Source: Climacteris rufus
Lineage: Eukaryota > Chordata > Aves > Passeriformes > Climacteridae
Length of the DNA stretch: 64,000 nucleotides
NCBI GenBank assembly: GCA_013398175.1
Contig: VZRZ01001237.1
Coordinates: 1 to 64,000, forward strand
Direction: 5' to 3'
Positions within the stretch are counted from its first letter, which is position 1; each line of letters starts with the position of its first letter. The notes under the pieces were generated by a model. That model had not been told where the DNA came from, ran no database searches, and saw only the letters and a list, made by a program, of their open reading frames with translations. The position numbers and the translations under genes are program-made. This document shows, one piece after another, positions 39,101 to 52,700 of this stretch.

Positions 39101-42100
39101 CTCTGCTGGGGTATAAACAATATTTCACAGAAATTAATGTTCCTGCAAGCATGACTAGCCAAATGTAGTAGGAAGGGGTTGCTGAAGTGGAAACAGGTTG
39201 ATTGGCAGTCCTTTCCATTATATGCTCATCGAGTTCCTGATCATCTTTACCGCATGGAAAGAATAACTTGTATGAATCATGACAAAATGGGAGACCTGAA
39301 TTTGGACATATTTTGAGGCTACATGACAGACTGGTCCCTAAAATAAATGACAGTATGAAAAATTAATGTCTGTCAAATAGAATTTTAAAATGGTATTTCA
39401 TTAGGTTAAGTTGCATGTTTTCCACAGCTGATTTCCCAGCAACGTTTTTTACACATAGAAGCAAGAATGACACATAACATCACTTACTGTTAAAGAAAAA
39501 ACAAGCTGCTGTGTCAAGAAATTTACTATGAAAGTACAACTTTAACAGGGGAAATAAAAGCAACTAAAAAATACAGTACTGTGGTGTTGTGTAATATGTT
39601 ACATATCACTGAATCAATGCTGTATGAAGACTTAATTTTTATGATTCTTCTGCTGAACAAAAACACATTAAAATACTTTTTATTTACACAGCAATAGTAA
39701 TAAAGCCCTATTGAATACTCTTGCTAAAGCAGAAACAGTTTAAGTTACAATATATCATATTGTATTTGCAAGATATTTCTATTTTTAATCAGAAATATGT
39801 TATGTTCACAATCGCTACATGTTGATTTCAAAATAGCAACCCAAAAAAATAAAATCATAAAATCCTGTACTTTGAAAATGCTGTTTTCTACTTCTTATCT
39901 TTCCATCACAACACTTGGAAAAAAATAATTTAGTATGGAATGAGATGAAGGAGAAGATGAGGGCTCAGGTGTTTATCCATTTAATTCAGAATATTTTTTA
40001 AAATTTCAATATTTTCAGTCCTGGAGATAATTTTTTATAGAAAGCAATAAGTTGAGTGATTTGTATCTTTATTCTGCAGAAGATACTTTATTTGTTGCAG
40101 TGAAGCTTTTTGCATTTTCTTTGCCCTGAGCAGCAGTAATGGAGTTTATATTATATGATGTCAGTAGCTTGCAATGCAAACTGGCATGATTCCGCAATGG
40201 AAACCAATCACAAGTTTGGATTGCTTTCGTGGAGCACATTAAATATTTTAACAGAGACATCTACTGAGAGGTAGGTATTCATCGGTAAGTATGGACAAAT
40301 TATGAGAAACTGCAGCAACAAGTAAAATGGTGAATTGTAATTATGTGCAAGGGAAATGACAAAGCAAGACATCCTACTGGTAAGATCTATCATTGATCTT
40401 TGAATTCCCAAGGGAATGAGACTAACGTCTCACTGATCAAGCCACATGATAATCAATTTGACAATATGTTAGTAAATACTCTTGGAGAAATAATGTAGGA
40501 TGGATTCCCTAGGGGGATCTAATAAGATTATTTTTGGTTTTGTACTTGGGTGTTTCACAAACAGAGCAGTCATTACAAATTATTTGTCTAGTAGAAAAAT
40601 AGGAGAACCTTTACTCCTTACAATCTATGAAGCTTCCTTTCCTTCTAGAATTGCTCTTCCTCACGAAAAATACAGAAACAAATTACAAGTTTGACAATAT
40701 CACTGAGAATTTCCCTTATCTTTGTGTTTCTTTTGCCCAACAAAATTTTTTGAACATAAAAAACAGAGGGAAGTTTAGAAAACCAGGATATTTGGACTTT
40801 CTTCGAAAGCTGAAACGTCAAGTTTCCTTCCTTCATTAATTTTGGTTTGAAGAATATAATAACAACAAGAGATTCTAATTTCTCAACTTATTTATGATTT
40901 CTTAATTGTATCTTTTATGGCTACATAGCTGAAGGATATTCTCTGAATGTATATTAAAATTCTGGGGCTATCACTAGCTAGTTCCACAGATGCAAGGTCC
41001 ATGTTTAGTGTATGTAAATTCAAACCCTTAATTTAGATTATATGGAATGTTTTATATTACTGGAAATAAAAGATAAAGATTGCATTTTGAAATAATGAAA
41101 TCAATTTGTTTTAATCTTGGACATTATTTCAGAGAACACCAACATCAAGGAAAAAAAAGGATTTCTGAGATAAGTGCATAGATGAGTTTATAATATTGCT
41201 AAAATTCACCAAATATTTGAGTTATAGATGTGTAACATCAATATACTCCAAAAGTCCTACTTGCTTTTTACATATTTTGTTTTCAGCAATACTGTCAAGT
41301 TGTAGATTAGAGATCTGCTTGAGACTATTCAGGCATTATTTTCCTTGAAGTAAATCAACATCACTTGTAGACATGGAAGTCTGATATAAAAAGTGTGACT
41401 TAAGATCTCTTTTAGACAAAGCTAGGGAGTTGAGAGGCATGGTAATGAAAAAGAAAATAACGGTTTTACATTATCTAAAATAACTGCTTTTCATCTCTGA
41501 GTAAATGATGACTTTAGGCTGTGAAGATTTTTTTGTCCTGTCCACATTTGAGGAATGATGTGCCACAGGATTAATAGCATTTGTCAGTTGAAGGCAGGAA
41601 GCTCTTGTTGCTGCTTTTATTATACCATCACAACTGATCTGCCCAGTTGTTATTGTCAGGGCATTGCATCAATTTAGCAAATTTCATTAATGTAACACAG
41701 CATGTGAGACCAGAAGCCTGAAGTTGATGATAATGCTAATTTATATTATTTTTGGGGGAAAAAAAATGTAGTATATGCAGGAATCCTTTTATTTGTTTCT
41801 TACACAATTATCATAACTTTATCTAAGTCCTTTAATAAAGACAGTGGGCTCTTTGGGGATTAAAAAATTATACAGTTTAATAACATGGTGGTCAGGTTAA
41901 ATTGCATGGCTTTGCTTCATTGCTGGCCTTAGCTTAAGATACAAGTTTTAATGGTCCAAGAAAACTCAATTCCTTGCTAGGAATTAGAGCTAACAGATCT
42001 CTGACTTGTAGCAGACTCTAGTAGTAACATAAAAAATAGTCACAGCAAATTCTTAAAGAAAAAACACAGGACAAAATTTGAGAACTATAGGTTAAGGCAT

Positions 42101-42800
42101 TGCTTTTCCAAACTCAATCTGCCTATGAATCTGACCCCAGTAAAAATTAGCAGCAGGGTAACTGTATAGAATTTATTTGTTCAGATAATTGAAAAACTTT
42201 TTGAGAGAAAAATGGTCATCAGTTTCCTTCAGAGACTGTAAAACAAGCTTTGGAGAGGAAAGAGAGAGATCCTTTATAAGTAATGGACTGAATCCTGAAA
42301 TATCCCATGGTATATGATTGAGAAAGGTGATGGATACAAATCAAGGGGAATACACTGAAATTAATGGGTTTTTTCACTCTTATTGCTGGTTTTGGTGGGG
42401 TTTTTTTCACTCAGTCACAGGATGATGTATGTCTCAAAGTACAGTATAGAAAAGAGGTTATTTAACCCCTACAGGTAAAGTAGCTTGGTCTCTTTCCTTT
42501 TGGGGAAGATGAAGTAAAAGTCTGGGTGAAGAAAACAGAAAGAGATTTCTCCAGAAACACATTTTCTACCTGCTTTTCATGCCTGTGCTTTCTCTGTATT
42601 CTGCTACAAAGCATAAGCCAGGAAGTCTTCTTTCTCTTTTCAAAAGTCTAAGAAATCCAGGAGAGCTGACATTTTCAAAACATCTTGTATGTCCCAAATG
42701 GGAATTCATTCTGATTTGTCTCCAAAGAAAACTTCTCAGTAGATGGAAAAGGGAAAACCTTACTGTAAAGGTTTGGCTTTTTATTAAAAGTGACAGTGTC
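33105..42800. other. Intergenic DNA, no gene recognised
   Basis: Long AT-rich desert downstream of NLGN4. T-rich runs lie at 35288-35332. A possible ancient repeat relic is at 35805-35915. No coding or RNA gene recognised. Confidence 0.55.
35805..35915 (+). repeat. Possible ancient interspersed-repeat relic
   Basis: CATTGACTTCAGTGGGAC (35811-35828) and CATTGAAATTCAGTGGGAC (35848-35866) form an internal imperfect duplication. This is followed by TTAGAATCCTAAGTAAGG. The CATTGACTTCA(A/G)TGGGAC wording recurs in old amniote repeats as I remember them; the family was not determined. Confidence 0.25.
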
Positions 42801-42854
42801 AGGTTAACCAAGTTAGGTTAACCTCAACCATTCTATGATCCTGTGATTCTGTGA
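42801..42854 (+). mobile_element. CR1 3'-tail fragment
   Basis: CTCAACCATTCTATGATCCTGTGATTCTGTGA-like sequence at about 42823-42854 matches the CR1 3' end, including degenerate copies of its ATTCTATG octamer. Only the tail is retained, typical of severe 5' truncation. AGGTTAACC is duplicated just upstream. Confidence 0.6.
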
Positions 42855-43295
42855 AGTCTGCAGCAACAGTCTATAGCAAAGAGTCAAGCAGAGTATACTC
42901 TTCCCTAAAAAGCAGAGTATGAGAATTTTATTAGTCCTCTGCTTTGAGACAGGACTATCAGCCCTGAGGACTGCAACACCTGAAGCTTAGATGCAGAGAA
43001 GGACTGGAGAACAAGCAGAGCAATTACTTCCATTCAGATACAAATATTTATCTCTTTCTACCCTCAAAGCAAGTTGCTTGGAGAATGGATGGTTCTTTAG
43101 TAGATATCTATAGCTCAATATGATAAAAGTCATGATCTTTTTCTTTGTATCATGCTGTGATCTTATATTTTGCTGGCAACCTAATTTAAAGCTAAACATC
43201 AAGACAATTGAAGGGATTGAAGATTTGTTTTACTCCTGACAGAAACTGATTTTAAAGAGTGAAAATTCAGTGAGAGGTTGCTGAAATAGCACTAC

Positions 43296-43640
43296 AATAA
43301 AAAAAAAAAAAAAAGGAAATCAGCCCCTTAAGAAAAATAAAAGCAAAAAGCAACAAAACAAAATCCATCAAAATCCCCCAAAACAACCAAAGGCCCCCAT
43401 TACTATATCCTGTATGATGTCAGTTACAGTGTATCAGAATAATCACGTAACAGTGAAAAAGTAAAAAAAACCAAAAAAAACCCAAAAAAACCACAATCAA
43501 AACAAATTAAAAAGCCCAAACCAAACAAACCAAAAGAATAAAAAAACAAAAGCAAAAACAACAACAACAAAAAAACAGAATAAAACAAAAACAAAACAAA
43601 CAAAAAATCCCCAAACAAACGAAACCAAACAAATTTAAAA
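43296..43640 (+). repeat. A-rich low-complexity blocks
   Basis: Two blocks of AAAAC/AAACC-type sequence (about 43296-43390 and 43456-43640) flank a 60-base unique stretch. The first begins with a 16-A run at 43299-43314. The 97-codon minus-strand open frame across the second block (Phe/Leu-rich) is a composition artefact. Confidence 0.85.
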
Positions 43641-46600
43641 AAAATACTCCTCCTCCCCCTGCGCAAAATAATACTAGCACTGCTGCTAATTGAAGAGAAA
43701 AAATATGTGGCCAACAAAGCTCTTATATGTCTGGTTAGACTGACTTTGTACCATGAAAAAAATGGAAGAAAAAAAATGCTTTTTGTTAAAAGCTATGCAT
43801 GTTGTCAACTGAGTTTCATATTGCTTTTATAGATTAATATACATCAATGCACTACACATTTTTTCATAAGTAGCTAGCTAAAATTTTCTCTCTGGTGAAA
43901 CAGAAGGAAAAACTGCTCTGAGAATTTCAGTATTATGGGAAGCTAGGAATTTTCTATTATTTGTTTATACTGCTTTCAAAGCACAGAATACAAACAATTC
44001 TATTTTTCATTAATAGTAATTAGATAGAAAATCCAAAAAAAATTGTATCTATGGTAAATACAAGCAAGAAAGAATCACTGTGACAAATCTTCATCTGCCA
44101 GAAATAGGCAAAGCTCAATTAAATTAAATGAAGTGATTTATTCTATATAAGTATCACAGTCAGAAAAGGTTTTGTGCCCTTGCACAAAATTGGGTTTAAT
44201 TTGCTCCTTCTGTTCAGCTTTTATATCAACTGTTCTTGTGGTAAAAATGCCCATACCAAATCAAACCCACCTTTCATCCTCATGTAAGAACAATAAAGTG
44301 AAAATGTACTTTAGTTAATAAGGGCAAATATTTTTTCTAGCTATGTCAGTGATGTCACATAGGAAACACTTAAGTTTTGTTTGGTTGACTGCAATAAATT
44401 GCAGTTTAAAATATTTTTTTAAAAATCATCTTGCCCACTTTGAAGACAACAAACATTCAACTCTCAGATTAATACCATGTCATACACAATTTTTCATATT
44501 TTGTCCATTTTTAGACAAATTAAATTTTCAACTATAATTTGATGAGATACACCAACTACTTCATGTCTTTTTACCTTTATTCTTTTTTTAATTATAATGA
44601 AGCTATTAAGAATGCATTTGTCTGTAAAGCATGGTATAATGTGGGTTTGTTAATATCATGTTATAAGTGTGATTCTGGTTTTTTGGTACATCATTTTGCT
44701 CTTTTATTTATGTTGCTTAATTCTTTGAGCCAAATAAGCATGATTTATGTACAATCCATGGGGTAAGTTGAGCAAATTTCTTGTTCACTTATTTTAGTCT
44801 TCTTTATGTCTTATTTTGTTTAAAAAATAGAGCTCTGGTTTTAAAAAATATAAAAAATCAAGGTCACGCTGATTTTATACTTTTCAAAGATAACCAAATT
44901 TTATTGGTTTATTTTGGAAAAAATATAGTGAATATTTCAATATGAATACAATTCAATGAAAATTTTCTATTATAATAAAAGTTCAATCATCTTATTATTC
45001 CCCCTTCCCTCATTTTTAAAATAGAGTAGGAAATTCTTACAAACTATATATTATTTATATGTGAAATGAACCTAAGTGGCAAAATATACACACTGACAGA
45101 GCAGACCTATATTAAAATTTAAGTTTACATTCAATTTGTATTTTGTCTAATGTTGTGATTTTTATAACTTCCCTGACATCTCAGTCATCCGATTTTACTA
45201 CAAATTAGAAAAAGTGAGAATTATGAAAATGTACCCAACAAAGAGACTTCTTATATAAATAGGAAATCTTTTGTAAAGAAATACGAAATCTTAACTAATT
45301 ACCAAAAAATACCCCAAACCAAAAAACTCCAAACAAAACAGTTTTGTTAACACTGGAATATATTATGCTTTTGTATCAGGGAAGAAGCCTGAGGAACTCC
45401 TTGAAAAAGAAGATTATTTGTGGGGCTTAATTTTCTTTTCTGAATGTAGTATTTCTATAGTACTTTATTTAGCAAAGTGCTCACCAAAATGGGTGTTATT
45501 TTGTAATAATCAACATTTTTCCCAATTGTCAATGACAAATTATGACTCCAACTATTACATGACTTAAATTTGTAGACTTAATATGTGAGTACCAGTCCTT
45601 GTGAATTCTTATTTTTCTTAACAGATTTTCTTACTATTTTTAATAAGAAACTTGACTGACAAGGGTTTTTAAGACATAGGGAACTGAATCCTGCAAATTC
45701 ATTATAAATACTATCTTAACTGCAAATTTCTTGCTAGGGATAAGCTAAAATTTGAATGTATTATGAATACGACACCATCTTTTTTCTTTTTTTTTTTTTT
45801 TGGCTTGTAACAGAGAGGAAAAACACACACACACAAATCTCAATTCACAAATGAAAAAGCAACTGCTACACGTTTGTCTCATTTTTCAGAAAGCATGAGT
45901 ATTCGAGTGTTGTTCATGATTCACATTGTTCAGTGGAAATATTGCTATTGGTTTCAGAGGGAAGATATTTAGACCAGTATGAACATCTGTGATTAAAGAT
46001 CTAGGGAAATTAAAGCTTTATAAAAGAACATCATGTGCTTTCCAAAGTTACAAACGAGCACATAGTTCTTGCAGGCTTTATGTTTAAACATTATTTGCTC
46101 ATTTGACCTTGTATAAGGGAAAATTACAGTGATTGAATGAACAAAGGGAAATGCTTTCCACAACACTTAATTGTTTTCAAGAGTTAATTTTGATGTGAAT
46201 GTTTATAGTAAATTATACTTAATTATGATGCACACATTTAAATGTAATATAAAAAGAAACAGGTGGGAAGGAAAAGAAGGTATTTTTAAAGTAGTTCAGT
46301 TTAAGGTATTATGGCTTTCATCCTCTTAGGGAGCAAAGGGAGGAATTTTCTCCACTACCACTGTGTCCAAGACAACCCTTGAGAGACCAGCACAGGGTTA
46401 CTGACATGTGGTACCAGCCAAGAAGCACATTAGGACCCACCTAATGTGTCCCTTACAGTAGTGGTGGCAAGGCAGTGAACAAGCCAGGACAAACCAAGTC
46501 ATGTATATTATGTCCAGACCGCCTCTGGATATATCCTTGAGTTTACATCCATGCTCTATCTAACAGACCCAAGGCTAGATTAAAATGCATACCTCTTTGT

Positions 46601-49600
46601 GTATGCAAAGAGGAAAAGGAAGAAGGGGAGGGCAATTAAATACTAGATACAGCATAGCATAATGGGTGAAGCACAATCGAAGATAGAAATCTTGCATCTT
46701 GAGGATTTTTGTTCTCAGAAGAGAGACAAATTGGAATACAGTATGGGAAGCAGAAATTCTGTCTTCCATCTAAACATTCCACAATTAATCATTAGAAAGG
46801 AAAAAAGAATTGAAAAAGGAATGTTGATTTTATTATTCACAAAGTGTGTGCTGGAATAGCTGACTTTCTGTAGTGCTTAATATAGAAGACAATTTAATGT
46901 TAGCTTAAAAAATAATGAGACTGTGATGATGAAGACACATTAAAGTATTCTGTATGTTTAGAAGAACAACTCTGAGCAGAACACAGTACCTTATTTTCTA
47001 GAAAAAATTTCCTTTTCAGTGGAAAACTGTGGAGTTGTGGACTCACCAACCTTACCCATGTGCCATTACAGCCCTCAAGTTACCAGAAGAAACAAGAAGA
47101 ATTGAAACAGTCTGTATGTGCTGCATTTTGCACAATATTATTATACGTGCACCTTCTCACAATATTTACACTTCACCAGCCTCTGTTGTCCATTAAGAAT
47201 ATAGTTATTACATACACATTATACAGATTTATTATACTGAGGTTACATACCTCTGTGTAAGAATTTGCACCACACTGTAAGAGGCAGAATGCAGGAACGT
47301 TTTTTAGCCCCACAGTTTATCTGTTGCTATTCTGTTTATTTCTAATTTTCTGTTCTTTTTGTATGTAATATATTCTAATATTCTATCTCCATCATGATGT
47401 CTCATACACTGTATTTAATTATTCTGCTTTGTTATGCATGACTACTATCGCACGCCTGTAAATGTAACTCCTGTTTTCCTCTCTTCTGAGTTATGTCATA
47501 GTTCTTTTCTGTCTTTACCCCCCTACCAATAGCAGTTTCCTTTTCATTGTGAAATCTCAGCACAAATACTGAGTGTACAGAATGTTACTTCAGAGATATT
47601 TGATACAGGCAGTCCATGACTGTATTTCCAATTCCTCTCCCAAAAGTTCTCATAGTCATTTTAATTACTCTTGGAGTAATGGACCACTAGAAAATGGATT
47701 CATTGAGTATGCAAATCATAGAGAAATGCTCCTGGCCTAGCTTGTTCTGTTGAAGACCATTGACACAGACTGGTCTGCTAGATGAAGTCTGTGCGTTACT
47801 GATCACTGTCTCTGCTTGGTGCCAGGGAAAACCATTACACATGTAAATATCCATAAAAATATCCAGATGGTGTGGTTGTCCCACCCTGCATACACTTAAA
47901 TCTTAGATTCTCTAGCCTTTAAATATTCAACTCCATATTCCAACCAGACCTGGGCATGGATGTGATATTTTTAACCTTCTGCAAGTACATAATTTTTTGT
48001 GTCTACAGTTGTCTGAAAAAAAAAATTGTTCATCTATGTTTGATTTCCATTACTGAAAAATAATTCTTTACTTCAACAAGTCAATCTTGCCCTCTCAATT
48101 TCTGCATCAGCTGTATCCTTGACTCTAAAAACTCTACACCACAGTCCTTCCTCTTTTCTGCATCTCTTTCTCCAAGCACAGTGCCATATCTATTCTGCTC
48201 CTACCTCCTCCATAGATGTCTCTTCTCCCTAAGAATTACTCGCCTTTCACAGTTTTTTGTTCTTTCTGTTCTTAACAGCTGATTAGCTGCATAGTGGCAG
48301 AACTGCAGTGGCACTTTATTCTCTGTCCCATTACCCTTTAATTTTACAGTCAGTGTTAGTAGGGTACATCTGTTTAATTTTGCTGCTTGATTTTAAATTA
48401 CTTTATGTAAATCACACTTGCAGCTCCTGTATCCCTAAAATCTTGCATGGAGTGATAGATTTGCTAAAATGAAATATTTTTCTTAATCAAGATAATTTGA
48501 TGTTCTGACTCCCTCATTCACAACTGCATTAAGAACTCAATGTAGTTATATTACTACAGGTTAACATTCACTTTTTCTACTAAGTATTGATGAAACATGG
48601 TTTCTAATTCATGCAATTTCACCAAGAGTATAAAATATAGTAACTCTATGTAAACAGCTGTTTTACTTTGATTCTTTTGACAGATGACTGATTTTCTATA
48701 AATATTTTTTCTAAAGATTTCACGTGTATAGGAAGTTCTGAGAGCCTTTAAAACTTTAATTATTCAGTAGATTATTCAGTAGCTTAAAAAAAATTTAAAA
48801 ATAAATTAAAAGTAGTTTATTCAAAAATTTAATTTAATCAAGAATAATATCTATCTAATAATAAAGAAGATTCAAATTTAAAAATGTTTCTGTTAATTTG
48901 TACTCCTGAAGACCATAGAAAACTTGTTTTTAGACTACTGGCTACCACATGTAATTTCAGACTTCATACTACAGACTGTTACCTCAGACTCAGTTTTAGG
49001 TGCAAATTTCATTTGCTCTGAGGTTAGAGTGTCTTCTATAAAGGTCCCCCATATATATGTAAACATTTTGGATTCAGTTTTCTTATTAGTTTTGTTTATT
49101 TGTTTAAAGAGTATTTTGCTATTTAACTTGTGTAATGAAAGAGATTTTTTCTTTCACACATTTAAATTGAGAAAATCTCAAAATTTAGGCCTTGCAGTAC
49201 TTGATGAGCTATCTTATGAGTTCTCTTAATTGATGTCATATCAGAACTGTCATGGAGGTATGGAAAGGATATTTTCTTCTGTGTCCCCTTCCTAGTTAAC
49301 ACAGGGACTTTTAACTGTAATAACAAAGACTTAAATAATATAAAGCCTAGCTTTAACACAAATATCCTTTCTATGTCTGGTACCAAAAATAAACCAGAAA
49401 ACACACCTGTCTGGTGTTTTTGCCGAGTGGAGTGACAAATCTGCTGCCCATGGCTGAAATATTAGTTTAGAAGATGTAAGCAGAGAAGAACCGTGATATA
49501 TCACTGAAATTCACAATTCATCCCCTCAATATATTGTAATTGCCACAGTAAGTACAATAACATTTCTAATAAATTTTTGCTAGTCAATGCCTAGATTTGA

Positions 49601-49676
49601 CAATGCAAAAGGATTGTAATCAAATGAAGCATTCAAAAAATAAAACCCTTTTAAAATTGAAAATGTGAAGTTCTTT
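43641..49676. other. Intergenic DNA, no gene recognised
   Basis: AT-rich. Contains a T-run at 45783-45801 and a 9-bp perfect hairpin, CACATTAGG (46426-46434) with CCTAATGTG (46440-46448) and a 5-base loop. No gene recognised. Confidence 0.55.
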
Positions 49677-49730
49677 GTTTGGGGGTTTTTGTTTGTTTGG
49701 GGATTTTTGTTTGTTTGGGGCTTTTTGTTT
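49677..49730 (+). repeat. 18-bp minisatellite, three copies
   Basis: Three exact tandem units GTTTGGGGnTTTTTGTTT in which only position 9 differs (G, A, C). A decayed fourth start follows at 49731. Confidence 0.95.
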
Positions 49731-52700
49731 GTTTTTTATTATTGTTGGATATGTTCACTCTGAACATCTACAGGTGTCTGGCATTTTAAGCCAGTGTTAG
49801 GAACATATACCATAATACAAGGAGTGCCTTTTCTCCCACTAAAATACTTTAAATAAGATTTCAGATTCTTAAGTGGACAAGAGTAAATTTCAGTGCATTG
49901 CTGAACTCTTAAACCACCAGTAACAGAATTAGTTTTAGTATTAAGTGTATGCTTGCTTTATTCAAAAGAGAACAGAAATATCCTTTCATCAGTATAATCT
50001 GCAAAGTCAACAGTGGGGCCTGCCCTTTCACTTTTTCATAGTTTTGAGCAGAATTAAAAAATGAGCAAATGTTTTGTAAATGGTTTCAGAACTTGGCAGT
50101 TTTGTATGCATTTTGGGACTGAAATCAAAAGCACTGTGCCATAAACTGAACTTAGACAATAGGATCAATTAGCCTTGATGCAGTGGGAAAAGACTGTCAT
50201 TTTTATGCCCACAGGCCATATTGCTAAATTGCTGTCTGTTAAATAGAAGAGGGACCAGGACTGGTGCCAGGGCCGTGGGGAAGTGTCACAGAATGTTTTG
50301 CATCCATAAATGTCAGTGGTTTGTTTGGAGGCATTGGGTACATTATTAGATAATATCCTTCAGTGTATACCTGCAAAAAGAATCCATCTCATCTGCTCGA
50401 AGATCCCTTGTCATGCACAACAAAGTTTGTGAGGAAAGTTTCATAAATGGGGCTTGGCAGATTTCCTTTAACAGTGCATTCCTGAAGCAAAGAAAAGCAC
50501 TAATGCAAGCACAGTTTGGCAGTCTAGTGTTGCATCTTTGTCCTGTGCACTATTTTCTGAACTTTTATTCTCAGTATTATGGGCTTTCTGGATGTCTTTC
50601 TTGTTTCTGGTTTATACTTCTTCTGAGTTCAGTTGATCCAGGCTCAAACCACTTCCCACTCCTCCTCACATGTCCTTGGTTAACAGACACATTTCTTCTG
50701 TAGCTCCTGCAATAATCTTGACTCACCTTTGTCCATTCTGCATAACTTGTTCTTACTCACATTTGTGTAACCTCATTTTAACAGATGAATGATCTATTTC
50801 TCTGAGGAACAGCAGAGGTCTACATTCTGCAACAGAATTTTTGCACATGGGGAGTTATTTTTGCCAAGTGAGTCAAAATAAACAAGTTATCTTCTCACCT
50901 TTTCCTCAGTTGCATTTGTGTGTGCATCTTCAGAGCAAAAACTTATGTATATCTATGAAAAAAAAAGGTTTTAAAAGGACCATATCCAAAATACCTGTTA
51001 AATTAATTAGTATTTTTTTCTGTTCTTTGAATTTCAAATAATTGAAAATAGTTTTTATAATCTGACACTGAAAACTGGCAGTGAGGAAGCATATAATAAC
51101 CACATACATACATATGTCAGAAATACATCTGCATGTATAGATGGATGTAGAAATACATCCTAGATATCTAAATATGTAGACATCTTGACTCAAATGTTGG
51201 TTAGCAGAAGCTCCTATAAAGATTATGTATTTGCACATAAATCAATATATCGCCTATTAAAATAATTGAGATGGTATACCTACCAAAACCCTTCTTTTTC
51301 TAAATTATATATCCTACAAAATTATATTGCTGTCTTATTTTCATAGCATTTCAAAGCTTGCAATGCAGAAACTGCTCTGAAACCAACAGCTAAATTTCTA
51401 ATCACTTACAGTCAGGATTACAGATTTGGACAATTGTAAAAAGCTGCATGCTCAAACATATTATCTCTCAAACAACTTCACTGTCTCTTTCATGCAGTCA
51501 TTGAGATAACCGAAATGTATTAATTTTTCCATTGTAAATTATTTTCAAGGAAAGCGGAGATGACTGTAAAACTCTACAAGTTCAGAATGCATAAACTCCA
51601 CAGCTATCAAGAAAGACAGAAAACCAAATAATTCCAGGTGACAAATAAATCTGGGGTCAGATCTTGAATTTAAAATGGAGAATTAGTTTAGTACAAATGC
51701 ACACAGCTGTGCAATACTCTAAAAAGTGTTTACCTATTTCTCCAACATTACTTGCTCTCTCCAAATTATGTGTGCTATGCCAGATTCATATGCATTTTTG
51801 GAAATTGCTGAAGTGCTTCGTTATCACAGTGATCTTGTAACAGGAATGATCAGCATTTCTGTTTTGTGGTTTGTATTAACTCTCACATGGTACTGTACGA
51901 ATAGACTTCTCTGTTTCTGACTGGTCATCTACTAGTAAATTGCTGAGTGCTGAGGAAATTTCCAAACCTGCTCTACAGAGGTCAGTGCAGTCACTGAGAC
52001 ATTATCACCACCCTGAGGAGATTTTTTTTTTTTTTTCAGTCCACATTAGTCCCTAGTTATATGGCAGCCTTCTGGAAGAAGAAACAGTTCTTCACAGGAA
52101 AACATGTAAGATCTGGATGAGATTTTGGTAGTAAGAGCTGAAGATGACCAGGTTCCTAACAGATGTTTTACCTGTCCAAAGTTTCAACAGCTTATGTCTT
52201 CATTTTTCTTTAGCTGTGTGCTGTAGATCTGAGAGCTCCTGGCAGTTGTTACACATGTCCTTGGTATACATTACTCCACATACTAAAAACTCAGCAAGAA
52301 AAGGCAAGTAACTTCAAACTTACTATTTATTGAAGCAGCAGTTTATGGAGGTGTTGCAAATGGAATACCACTTCCTAGCTTTGTACATATACGCCTGAAG
52401 ATTTATTCTCATAGCTCCATGAAAAATCTCTATCGTGTCTGGTTTGGAGGGATAGTACCACATCTGCAGTCTGATCAGTAGATTAACGCAATGCTGACTA
52501 TTACTTCTCTTACACATACTGGGGTTTTAGTTTTTGGTAATTAAATTTTTATTTGATTAATTTTTAATCGCATCCTTACTGACCTTCTGCTATACTAATG
52601 GTGCAGAATTTATACTCTGGGGAGCAGCATAGAATTTTTTTAATGAACCCATTATAATGGGTGAGAGATAGACATTCAAGCCTACTAATCAGCTCAGCAA

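Noticed and set aside
43424..43717. 97-codon minus-strand Phe/Leu-rich open frame
   Set aside because: Translation of an A-rich low-complexity block.
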